From: Phycisphaerales bacterium
GTDB taxonomy: Bacteria > Planctomycetota > Phycisphaerae > Phycisphaerales > UBA1924
Length of the DNA: 64,000 nucleotides
NCBI GenBank assembly: GCA_020849105.1
Contig: JADLGW010000002.1
Coordinates: 31,259 to 95,258, forward strand
Reading direction: 5' to 3'
How positions within the stretch are numbered: the stretch's first letter is position 1; every line of letters begins with the position of its first letter. Under the pieces are notes generated by a model. That model had not been told where the DNA came from and did not search any database. It was given only the letters and a program-made list of their open reading frames with translations. Below, piece by piece: positions 35,321 to 42,850 of the stretch. The position numbers and the translations under genes were made by a program.

Positions 35321-35664
35321 TCGGGCGTAGGCCGCTGTCCGGGCCTCTTTGGAACAGGCCTCCCTCCCCGGCCACGGCCGGGGCCCATCAGGCTTGTTGA
35401 CCGCCTGGGCGCGGGCGCTCGCCGAGCCGGGTGCGGCCCAGGATGGCACGCCCCCCCGGGCGAGCACCCCGTAGAGACCGTCACGGCACACTGGAGGGCA
35501 GCCGCGCCACCGGTGGCCTTCGCGGCCATCCCGTGCGGCGCACAGACACCGAGTCGGGGAGTTGCCGTCGAGCGCCGCGTCGATTTCTCGTCCACGTCGG
35601 CCGGGTTCCCGAGCGGCACCCCAGGTTCTGGGAGCGTACCACGGGCGTACCGGATTGCCAGGAC

Positions 35665-35670
35665 TATTCT
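35665..35670 (+). promoter_or_regulatory. -10 box of tRNA-Thr
   Basis: TATTCT eight bases before the mature tRNA 5' end. Confidence 0.4.
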
Positions 35671-35678
35671 TCCTCCGT

Positions 35679-35750
35679 GCCGCCTTAGCTCAGTGGTAGA
35701 GCAGCGCTTTTGTAAAGCGCAGGTCGCGGGTTCAAATCCGGCAGGCGGCT
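35679..35750 (+). tRNA. tRNA-Thr(TGT)
   Basis: 72 bases. Acceptor GCCGCCT/AGGCGGC, D-arm GCTCAGTGGTAGAGC, anticodon stem GCGCT/AGCGC with loop TTTGTAA (anticodon TGT), T-arm GGGTTCAAATC. CCA is not encoded. Confidence 0.96.
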
Positions 35751-35905
35751 CTTGGCATCGCGGCCCCGATCCGTGCTCGTCCGATGACCCGGGGGACCCT
35801 GGAGCATCGGGGCGGCGGCCGCACGGCGGGACCGCTCGCGTCTGGTGCCCGCGGCACACTCCGCGTTGCCTCCGCACCGCGCCCCCCCTACATTTGTCCG
35901 CACCA

Positions 35906-35990
35906 GGGCGTGTGCCGGAGTGGCCAAACGGGCCAGACTGTAAATCTGGTAGCTTAACTGCTTACGGTGGTTCGAATCCACCCGCGCCCA
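35906..35990 (+). tRNA. tRNA-Tyr(GTA)
   Basis: 85 bases, type II with a long variable arm. Acceptor GGGCGTG/CGCGCCC, anticodon stem CCAGA/TCTGG with loop CTGTAAA (anticodon GTA), T-arm GGTGGTTCGAATCCACC. A TACATT box lies 11 bases upstream. Confidence 0.95.
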
Positions 35991-36030
35991 CTTTCACGCC
36001 CACGGAGGCTCGTGGGCCGCGGGCCTCACT

Positions 36031-38304
36031 CTACGGGCAGCCCAGCGCGAACTTCGTTGTGAAGCAGCCGAAGTCCGAGAGGTTCAGCACCCCGTCGCTG
36101 TTGCAGTCCGTGTATTGGTCGCCGAGCGCAAACTTGGTCTGGAAGCAGCCGAAGTCCGCCAGGTTCAGCGCCCCATCTCCGTTGCAATCGGGGTAGCACG
36201 CGGGCCCGGTGACGTTGAACACGATGACGGTGTCGCCGCCCGGAAGGCCATCGCCCGAGGGCAGCGCCCCGGCCACCTCGCCGTCGAGCGCGATCGCCGC
36301 GGCGGCGGACTTGACGGAGTCGTTCACCGTCAGCGTGTACTGGCCCGGGGGGACGGCCCCCGCCACGTCGAGACCAGCCGTGAACGTCGCGGCGTTGTAG
36401 TTGAGGCTCAGCGGCACCGCGCCGCCGGGCCCGGTGAGGGTGAAGTCCGCGCCCGCCGCCGTCACGTTCTCGCTGAACGTGATGTCCGCGTGGAAGGCGG
36501 GCGAGCCCGGCACGCTCGCACCCGGTGCGGGGTCGGCCGCCACGACCTTCGGCGGGCCGTTCACATACGTCTGCGAGGTCTTGTTCTGAGCCAGGATCCA
36601 GTCGAACTCATCGACCACGATCCCCGTCGCCGGGGCGCTGACCGGGAGCAGGTAGTGCTGGAGCGGCGCGTTGTTCCAGACCGTGATCGTCTGGTTGCCG
36701 CCGGCCGTGTTCACGCGGATGTCCACCGGCATGGTGTAGATGCCGTAACCGGCCTGCTGCGACTGGCGCAGGTGCACGCGGACGTAGTCCTGCCCGGCGA
36801 TGCTGACGTTCTGGTAGCCGTACTGGTACGTCGGCGCGCCGATCCCGTAGACCCATTCCTGGAAGAACCAGGACAGGTCCTGCCCCGCGACCGCCGACGC
36901 GACGGCCGCGAAGTCATCGGTCGTGGCCGCGGAGCCCTCGTACTGGGCGCGGTACTGCGCCAGGATATCGAAGAACGCCTGGTCACCCACGATGTGGCGG
37001 AGTTGGTGGAGCACCCACGCGCCCTTGCGGTAGGTGTAGTTGGTGCTGAAGATGGAGTTCACGCTGCCGAGGTTGGTGCGGTAGACGCTGCCGTTGAACG
37101 AGGTCGGGCGGCGGGCCTCCATGGCGGCCAGCAGCGCGGGCGTGCCGCTGGAGCCCGGCTTGCGTTCCAGCCAGATCGCCTCGCCGTAGGTGGCGAACCC
37201 CTCGTTGAGCCAGATGTCGCTCCAGGTGCGGCACGTCACGTTGTCGCCCCACCACTGGTGGGTCAGTTCGTGGGAGGTCAGGCTCTCGGTATATCCGGAC
37301 TGGCCGGTACAGGTCTGGTGCTCCATCCCGCCGCCGAAGGTGAAGTTGTAGATCCCGTACTTCTCGTTCACGAACGGGTACAGCCCGAAGACGGGGCGGA
37401 AGGCGTCCATCATCTGCGTGCACTTCTCCCAGCCGGAGCGGTTCGCCGCGTTGTCCTCGCCGGGCCAGATGAAGAACTGCACGGGCATGGTGCCCTGCGT
37501 GTAGTTGTAGGTGATCGACCATGTGTTGAAGCGGCCGGTGGCGAAGCACAGCAGATACGGCGGCATCACATAGTTCGTCGCCCAGCGCGTGCGCAGGCGC
37601 CCGCCCGCCAGGGGCTCGGTCCCCACCGGCAGCCCGTTGGAGACGGTGGTGAGCGTGTCGGGCGCGATGACCGCGATCTCCATCGTCGCCTTGTCGGAGT
37701 TGTCGCCCGCTGCCCCCACGTCGCCGTCCTTGCACGGCCACCAGGTGTGGGCGTAGTAGGGCTCGCTGAGCGTGTCGATGAACGGGTAGCCGCCCTCGGT
37801 CGTGAAGTTGAACGAGCCGAACCCGCCGCCGTCCGGCGCCCCGTTGTACGCGATGGTCAGCGTGAAGACCTCCCCCACGCCGTACGCCCGGTCGAGCGTC
37901 ACCACACGCGTCGTCGAACTCGTGGTGTTCACCGCCGCGGCGGTCGTGCCGTTGAGCAGGGCGGAGGTGATCGCGAAGGTGTCGCGCAGGCGGAACGTGA
38001 ACTGCGTCAGGTTGCTCACCAGGCTCTTCACCGTCATCACGTTCGTGCCGCTGATCGTCTGCGTCGCGGGGAAGACCTCCACCTCCAGGCTGTAGTGCTG
38101 GACGTCCGTGTCGCCGAGGGCCTCATCGGTGAATCCGCCAGGCGGGCGGGGCGGCAGCCCAAGCCGGTAGCGGTCGCGGAGGATGCGCCCCGCGGCGCAC
38201 TGGTCGGCGCCGGCAGCCTGGTCCACGGGTCCGACAACCTGAGCGGGGGCGGCGGAAGCGACGGCCAGCGAGCACGCGGCCACGAACACAACGGGTTTGA
38301 TCAC
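36031..38304 (-). CDS. Secreted M1-family aminopeptidase with GC-type dockerin tail
   Basis: 757 residues. Signal peptide (VFVAACSLAVASAAPAQ). The M1 metallopeptidase domain has GGGMEHQT (exopeptidase-type motif) and HELTHQWWGD...WLNEGFATY, that is HExxH-18-E with His345, His349 and Glu368. A C-terminal beta-domain follows, then two dockerin-like loops (YPDCNGDGALNLADFGCFQ; QYTDCNSDGVLNLSDFGCF) ending FALGCP. It probably degrades peptides at the cell surface. Start GTG 38304 after GGAGG. Neither flanking gene is obviously related. Confidence 0.93.
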   Translation of the reverse strand: MIKPVVFVAACSLAVASAAPAQVVGPVDQAAGADQCAAGRILRDRYRLGLPPRPPGGFTDEALGDTDVQHYSLEVEVFPATQTISGTNVMTVKSLVSNLTQFTFRLRDTFAITSALLNGTTAAAVNTTSSTTRVVTLDRAYGVGEVFTLTIAYNGAPDGGGFGSFNFTTEGGYPFIDTLSEPYYAHTWWPCKDGDVGAAGDNSDKATMEIAVIAPDTLTTVSNGLPVGTEPLAGGRLRTRWATNYVMPPYLLCFATGRFNTWSITYNYTQGTMPVQFFIWPGEDNAANRSGWEKCTQMMDAFRPVFGLYPFVNEKYGIYNFTFGGGMEHQTCTGQSGYTESLTSHELTHQWWGDNVTCRTWSDIWLNEGFATYGEAIWLERKPGSSGTPALLAAMEARRPTSFNGSVYRTNLGSVNSIFSTNYTYRKGAWVLHQLRHIVGDQAFFDILAQYRAQYEGSAATTDDFAAVASAVAGQDLSWFFQEWVYGIGAPTYQYGYQNVSIAGQDYVRVHLRQSQQAGYGIYTMPVDIRVNTAGGNQTITVWNNAPLQHYLLPVSAPATGIVVDEFDWILAQNKTSQTYVNGPPKVVAADPAPGASVPGSPAFHADITFSENVTAAGADFTLTGPGGAVPLSLNYNAATFTAGLDVAGAVPPGQYTLTVNDSVKSAAAAIALDGEVAGALPSGDGLPGGDTVIVFNVTGPACYPDCNGDGALNLADFGCFQTKFALGDQYTDCNSDGVLNLSDFGCFTTKFALGCP

Positions 38305-38560
38305 GGGAGCCTCCGCGAAGGGGCGAATGGGTACAGCCTACATCAGAAACAGTGGAAGGCGAGAGAAATACGGCCCTCTGTACGGAGGAAGCGGGCTGGG
38401 TGTTGACCCCGCCGGCTCAGTCAGGGTTTTTTCGGTCGGGCCGCCACTTTCGCAGCCCTGAACCCGTCGCGGCCCGGGGGTGCCGAACTGGCAGCCGAAG
38501 GGGGCTGCAAGCCCCGCGGGGGCCACCCCGTTTGGCATGTGGGTTGCCAAGGAGATGGGC

Positions 38561-39544
38561 ATGATGGACGCCAACACGAAACGGAATGAGGCGAAGCGGA
38601 AACCCTGGCTGGTGGCGGCGTGGCCCGGCATGGGCAACGTCGGCGCGATCGCGGCGGGGTACCTGGTCGCGAAACTGGGCATGCGACCGATCGCCGAACT
38701 GACCTCCGTCGATCACTTCGACGTGGGCGGCGTGAACGTGACGGGTGGGCTCATTGCGCCATCGCGCCTGCCGCGGAATGTGTTCTATGAGTGGAAGAAC
38801 CCCGGCGGCGGGCGCGACCTGGTTGTCTTCATGGGCGAGACGCAGCCCGCGGCCGGTGGGTACGGCTTTGCGCACGCGATGCTGGAGAAGGCAGCCGAAC
38901 TCGGCGTCGAGCGGATCGTGACCTTCGCGTCGATGGCGTCGAGCGTGCACCCCAGCAAGCCGGCCCGCGTCGTCGGCGCCGCCACCGGGGAGACCACGGC
39001 CGCGGACCTGCGGGAGGCGGGCGTGGACCTGCTGGGCGACGGACAGATCGGCGGGCTCAACGGCGTGCTGGTGGGCGTAGGCGCCGCCCGCGGCCTGCCG
39101 GGCATGGTGCTGATGGGGGAGATCCCCTTCTTCGCGGCGGGGGTGCCGAACCCCAAGGCCGCGCGGGCGGTGCTGAGCGTGTTTGCGGTGCTCGCGGGGG
39201 TGGAGATCGACCTGTCCGAACTGGACGGGCACGCCAAGAAGATGGAGCACGCGATCGGCCGGCTGCTGGATCGCCTGCGCGAGGAGCAAGCGCAGCGCGG
39301 GGAGGAGGCCGAGGGCATGTCCCTGCCGGACGACCCCGCGGAGTTCCGGACCGATGACCAGACGCCGGAGGCCCAGGAGCCCGCCCCCAGCGGGATGGAC
39401 CCGGCGACCGTGAACCGGATCGAGTTGTTGTTCCAAGAGGCCCGTCGGGAGCGGGCCACGGCGGCCCGGCTCAAGAAGGAACTGGACGACCTCGGCGTGT
39501 TCGATCAGTATGAGGACCGGTTCCTGGACCTGTTCCGTCGGTAG
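38561..39544 (+). CDS. PAC2 family protein
   Basis: 327 residues. PAC2 (proteasome assembly chaperone-like) domain: WLVAAWPGMGNVGAIAAGYL, VDHFDVGGVNVTGG, LVVFMGETQPAAGGYGFAH, VGVGAARGLPGMVLMGEIPF. Bacterial and archaeal members are of unknown function. The C-terminal 80 residues are charged and coiled (IELLFQEARRERATAARL). ATG 38561 follows AAGGAG by six bases. Confidence 0.88.
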   Translation: MMDANTKRNEAKRKPWLVAAWPGMGNVGAIAAGYLVAKLGMRPIAELTSVDHFDVGGVNVTGGLIAPSRLPRNVFYEWKNPGGGRDLVVFMGETQPAAGGYGFAHAMLEKAAELGVERIVTFASMASSVHPSKPARVVGAATGETTAADLREAGVDLLGDGQIGGLNGVLVGVGAARGLPGMVLMGEIPFFAAGVPNPKAARAVLSVFAVLAGVEIDLSELDGHAKKMEHAIGRLLDRLREEQAQRGEEAEGMSLPDDPAEFRTDDQTPEAQEPAPSGMDPATVNRIELLFQEARRERATAARLKKELDDLGVFDQYEDRFLDLFRR

Positions 39545-39573
39545 GACGCGGACGGGCCGCGCACCGCTGCCGA

Positions 39574-39612
39574 CGGGCAACCGAGCGCGAACTTCGTCTG
39601 CAAGCAACCGAA
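39574..39612 (-). pseudogene. Remnant of a GC-type dockerin C-terminus
   Basis: Reads FGCLQTKFALGCP on the minus strand, the last 13 residues of the dockerin tail seen in the kelch and M1 proteins. An in-frame stop (39613-39615) precedes it and the usual terminal stop is changed to TCG. The rest of the gene is gone; a palindromic repeat begins nine bases away. Confidence 0.65.
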
Positions 39613-39621
39613 TCAGCGGGG

Positions 39622-39691
39622 CACCGACAACGCAGCGGTGAGTTGAGTCGGAACTCCGTAGACGGCGTTGTCGGTGGCACGCGTGGCGACC
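39622..39691. repeat. 70-base palindromic repeat, copy A
   Basis: CACCGACAACGC...GCGTTGTCGGTG arms with an inner GAGTCGGAACTC. 67 of 70 bases match copy B, followed by the same CACGCGTGGCGACC. Confidence 0.85.
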
Positions 39692-39812
39692 GACTGGCGT
39701 TGATCGTGCCACCGGGTACGCGGCCTTCCGAGTTCTACCCCTTCTACTCCTCCTTCTTCGCCGCGTAGCCGGTGCCGACCGCGATCACGCACCGACAACG
39801 CCGGAGGGGTGC

Positions 39813-39882
39813 CACCGACAACGCAGCGGTGAGTAGAGTCGGGACTCCGTGGACGGCGTTGTCGGTGGCACGCGTGGCGACC
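39813..39882. repeat. 70-base palindromic repeat, copy B
   Basis: The arms GTGCCACCGACAACGC (39809-39824) and GCGTTGTCGGTGGCAC (39856-39871) form a perfect 16-base stem. Differs from copy A at three inner positions. Confidence 0.85.
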
Positions 39883-39918
39883 CGGCGCCCCTTGGCCCCG
39901 CTCTGACGCGGCGCCGAA

Positions 39919-39990
39919 AGCGGGCGAAGGGATTCGAACCCTCGACGTTCAGCTTGGAAGGCTGACGCTCTACCACTGAGCTACGCCCGC
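39919..39990 (-). tRNA. tRNA-Gly(TCC)
   Basis: 72 bases on the minus strand. Acceptor GCGGGCG/CGCCCGC, D-arm GCTCAGTGGTAGAGC, anticodon loop CTTCCAA (TCC), T-arm GAGGGTTCGAATCCCTT. CCA not encoded. Confidence 0.96.
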
Positions 39991-40086
39991 GTGTACGCGA
40001 GTATATGGGGCCGTGGGAAGACCGCCCGCGTCGGTACTTCGGCCGCGCGGGGAACCGCGCGGGCTGTGCAGGGACCGGCGTGACGT

Positions 40087-41997
40087 TCACCCCTTGATCG
40101 CGCGAAAGGCCAGGAAGAGCGGGATTTCGCGGCGGGCGCGGTTCTCCTCGGCGGCGCGGGGGCCGGGGCGGCTCTCACGCAGGCTGGGCCACTCCTCGAT
40201 CGCATCGACCAGCAGCCCGGCCGCGGCGAGAGCGGCGACATAGGCCTGGATCGGACGGTGAAAGGTCCAGGTGGTGACCTCGGGAGCGCCGCTCGCGGCG
40301 GCCCCGGGGTTCATGACGATGGGTGTCTGCCCGGGGGAGAGGTACCCGTCGACGCGCCGGTACTGGCGGCCCTCTCCCCGGACCCTTGCTTCGTCTCTCC
40401 GCCTCTTCGAGTCTTCTTTCTTCGCCGGGCCGTCCCAGCCCCACGAAGTCTGGCCCGGAGCGCGGAACGCGGGGTGGAGGATGACGCCGACGAACGCCCC
40501 TCCGGGGCGCAGGCGATCCGCGACGCCGCGGAACACGGCCTCCAGCGGGTTGATGTTCATCAGGGCCATGACGCACGCGGCCGAATCGAAGCCGCCTTCC
40601 AGCGGAACGTTTGCGAGTGCCCGGGCGTCGCCGACGTGGTACGCCGGTGCGGAATCCGGGAGTTCGCCGGAGCGGCGTGCCGCGGCCTGGATGAGGCGCG
40701 CGGCGGCATCCACCCCGACCGCCTGCACGCCGAGCGCGGCCAGGCGGCGGCACAGTTCGCCCTGGCCGCAGGCCACGTCAAGGGTGCGCTGCCCCGCGGC
40801 GGGGTGCAGGAGTCGCAGGGTACCGGGGAGGATCACCTGGTCGAAGTGGTCGCTGCGGCGCTCGTCGATCAGGTCGTCGTACCAATCCGCGACGTGGTCC
40901 CAGGAGGTGTCGTGTGTCCGGAGTCCGGTGTGCTGTTCAGCGGCGTGTGCGCGTGCTGGAGGAGGCTGGGTAGGCACGGGCGCGTCGCCTGCGCCACGAG
41001 CGGGGGTCGAGGCGGGCAGAGGAGGCACGGGCGAGGTACTTGTGGCATGTCCGGGGGCAGCAGGGGCAGGAGAAGAGAAGGAAGAGAACGAAGGAACATC
41101 GGGCGGTTCCATCCCCACGGCCCGGTAGAAGCCATCAGGGGCGGGGCTGAAGAAACGCACGGCCTGCCCGGTCGAGGGGTGCGTGAAGCCGAGTTCCGCG
41201 GCGTGGAGGGCGAGGCGGCGGCCGGGATCGGTTCTCGCGCCGTAGCGGGGGTCGCCGGCGATCGGGTGGCCGAACTCCTTCATGTGGACACGGATCTGGT
41301 TCTTGCGGCCCGTCTCCAGCCGGACTTGCAGGAGTGTGTAGCCCTTCGCGGCGGCGACGGCGCGCCAGTGCGTGACGGCGAGGCGCGGGGCGCGGGAGTC
41401 CTCCGGGTGTGCCGTGCGGGTGTTGATGCCCTTGGCGGCACGGGCGACATGGCCGAGTTTGACGCTGCGGGCCTGGCCGAACTCATCCTCATGGAGGAAG
41501 GACTGGATCGTGCCGCCGGGGGGCTGCGGCTTCACGAGCGAGCCCCCCTTGGCCGGCTCGGGGTGGATCTCACCCTCCACGACGGCAAGGTAGAGTCGGT
41601 GGACGCGCTTGGACCGGAAGTCGTTCTTGAGCCAGTTGAAGGCCCTCTCGGTCTTCGCGAAGACCAGGAGGCCGGAGACTTCCTTGTCGAGGCGATGGAT
41701 GATGAAGACGCGCCCGCCGCGGTTGCGGTGCTTGCGGAGGTATGTCTTCACGTCGCCGAAGAGGCTGGGCCCGGTCTGGGTGGGGCCGACATTGGCCGTG
41801 AGCAGGCCCGACGGTTTGTCGAGGATGAGGAGGTCGGCGTCTTCATGGACGAGGCGGATGCCGCACGGCCAGCGGAAAGTTGCGCCCGGACGGGTGCGTC
41901 CCGGACCCGACGTGTTGTCCCGGGAGCGGGTCCGCCCCGGACCCGATGGGGGTGGCACACCCGCGGCTCCTGGGGGTTGCAGGCGTGTTGGCTTCAC
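40087..41997 (-). CDS. RluA-type pseudouridine synthase fused to an SAM methyltransferase
   Basis: 636 residues. The N-terminal 300 residues are an RluA-family pseudouridine synthase (LVHEDADLLILDKPSGLLT; catalytic HRLDKEVSGLLVFAKT; GRKNQIRVHM; LALHAAELGFTHPSTG). A 75-residue Pro/Ala/Ser linker follows. The C-terminal 260 residues are a class I methyltransferase (SWDHVADWYDDLIDE; motif I TLDVACGQGELCRRLAALG; VGDARAL; RLRPGGAFVGVILHPAF). RluA enzymes modify rRNA or tRNA uridines; the methyltransferase substrate is unknown. GTG 41997 overlaps the stop of the CoaB-like gene (GTGA). Confidence 0.92.
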   Translation of the reverse strand: MKPTRLQPPGAAGVPPPSGPGRTRSRDNTSGPGRTRPGATFRWPCGIRLVHEDADLLILDKPSGLLTANVGPTQTGPSLFGDVKTYLRKHRNRGGRVFIIHRLDKEVSGLLVFAKTERAFNWLKNDFRSKRVHRLYLAVVEGEIHPEPAKGGSLVKPQPPGGTIQSFLHEDEFGQARSVKLGHVARAAKGINTRTAHPEDSRAPRLAVTHWRAVAAAKGYTLLQVRLETGRKNQIRVHMKEFGHPIAGDPRYGARTDPGRRLALHAAELGFTHPSTGQAVRFFSPAPDGFYRAVGMEPPDVPSFSSFSSPAPAAPGHATSTSPVPPLPASTPARGAGDAPVPTQPPPARAHAAEQHTGLRTHDTSWDHVADWYDDLIDERRSDHFDQVILPGTLRLLHPAAGQRTLDVACGQGELCRRLAALGVQAVGVDAAARLIQAAARRSGELPDSAPAYHVGDARALANVPLEGGFDSAACVMALMNINPLEAVFRGVADRLRPGGAFVGVILHPAFRAPGQTSWGWDGPAKKEDSKRRRDEARVRGEGRQYRRVDGYLSPGQTPIVMNPGAAASGAPEVTTWTFHRPIQAYVAALAAAGLLVDAIEEWPSLRESRPGPRAAEENRARREIPLFLAFRAIKG

Positions 41998-42668
41998 CGG
42001 CGCACCTCCGCGATGAGGTCCAGGAGCCACTCGGCAAAGGCGGGCTTGGTCATGCGGCCGGGGCGGCGCTCGGATTCGGCCCCCGCCGCGCCGGGGGGGC
42101 CGATCAGCACCGGGTCGATATCGGCGGAGTCCAGGGTCTCGATCGAGTTGGCGACGATGAGGTCCACCCTCTTGCGCGCAAGTTTCTCACGGGCGGAGGC
42201 GAGCATGGTCTCTGAGGGCTCGAGCGCGAAGCCCACCAGGGTCTGTCCGGGCCGGCGGCGGGCCGCGACCGTAGCGAGCAGGTCGGGGGTCGGTTCGAGT
42301 TCGAGGGTCAGGCCCGACGAGGTGCGGCGTATCTTGCCCTGCGCCTCGCGACGCGGCCGGAAGTCGGCGACCGCGGCGGCCATGATGAGGATGTCCGCCT
42401 CCGGGGCGTGGCGGTCCAGCAGATTGCCCAGATCCCCGGTGGTGCGGAACCGGATCGTGCGCACCGGCGAATCAGGAGGCATCCCCCCGGTTTCCGTCCC
42501 CGTTGGGCCCAGCAGCAGGGTTGTCTCCCAGCCTCTTCCGGCGGCGGCACCGGCCACGGCGATCCCCAGCCGCCCCGACGAGCGGTTCCCGAGGTAACGG
42601 ACCGCGTCGATGGGTTCGTGCGTGGGACCGGCGGTGACGAGCAGTCGGATGGGGAGGCGGGTGGGCAT
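41994..42668 (-). CDS. coaB: Phosphopantothenate-cysteine ligase (CoaB) domain protein
   Basis: 224 residues from ATG 42668. CoaB motifs: LLVTAGPTHEPIDAVRYLGNRSSGRLG, MAAAVADFRP, KIRR, TPDLL, VGFALEPSE, KRVDLIVAN. It joins cysteine to 4'-phosphopantothenate in CoA synthesis. The CoaC decarboxylase half usually fused at the N-terminus is missing, so CoaC must be encoded elsewhere. Coupled to the downstream pseudouridine synthase gene. Confidence 0.9.
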   Translation of the reverse strand: MPTRLPIRLLVTAGPTHEPIDAVRYLGNRSSGRLGIAVAGAAAGRGWETTLLLGPTGTETGGMPPDSPVRTIRFRTTGDLGNLLDRHAPEADILIMAAAVADFRPRREAQGKIRRTSSGLTLELEPTPDLLATVAARRRPGQTLVGFALEPSETMLASAREKLARKRVDLIVANSIETLDSADIDPVLIGPPGAAGAESERRPGRMTKPAFAEWLLDLIAEVRR

Positions 42669-42711
42669 CGGGGTTACGCGGCATCGTAGGGATTTGGGGG
42701 GTGAGCGGCGG

Positions 42712-42740
42712 TTGAAGCGGGGCCGGTGGTCACTGATAAT
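42712..42740 (+). promoter_or_regulatory. Promoter of pilB
   Basis: TTGAAG (42712-42717), 17 bases, GATAAT (42735-42740). The palindromic repeat at 42816-42838 lies in the leader. Confidence 0.55.
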
Positions 42741-42815
42741 GAGGGCCCCGCACGGGACAGCGGCCGGCAGACGACCCCTCGCGTGACACCGGTGGGGACC
42801 GTTGGCACCCACGGT

Positions 42816-42838
42816 GTCGGCTCGGCGAGCCGATCTAC
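42816..42838. repeat. Hairpin repeat in the pilB leader, related to the cysS insertion
   Basis: A GTCGGCTCGG... hairpin sharing 21 of 23 bases with the right half of the cysS element (46695-46717). It ends two bases before the AGGAGT ribosome site of pilB, so it could affect translation. Confidence 0.7.
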
Positions 42839-42850
42839 GCAGGAGTTCGG

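Larger units (their letters stand above)
35310..35678. other. Intergenic region between gspF and tRNA-Thr
   Basis: About 370 bases, no convincing gene on either strand. It holds the TAGACT box of gspF (35315-35320) and a TATTCT box just before tRNA-Thr (35665-35670). I see nothing else. Confidence 0.5.
39545..39918. other. Intergenic region with repeats and a dockerin remnant
   Basis: No intact gene. It holds a dockerin-tail fragment (39574-39612, minus), two near-identical 70-base palindromic repeats (39622-39691 and 39813-39882) and a half-copy between them (39790-39804). Confidence 0.6.

Noticed and set aside
35513..36196. Plus-strand frame with repeated SANFVxKQPKSxRF blocks
   Set aside because: The blocks are the complement of the dockerin tail repeats of the M1 peptidase gene, and the frame crosses both tRNAs.
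36031..38304. Cellulosome-type system
   Set aside because: The dockerin-like tails are of the GC type with terminal Cys-Pro; there is no cohesin or scaffoldin in the window.
39622..39882. CRISPR array
   Set aside because: Only two repeat copies, 191 bases apart, each a long palindrome; no regular spacers and no cas genes in the window.
40258..42597. A 779-codon open frame on the plus strand
   Set aside because: Antisense to the pseudouridine synthase-methyltransferase and CoaB genes.
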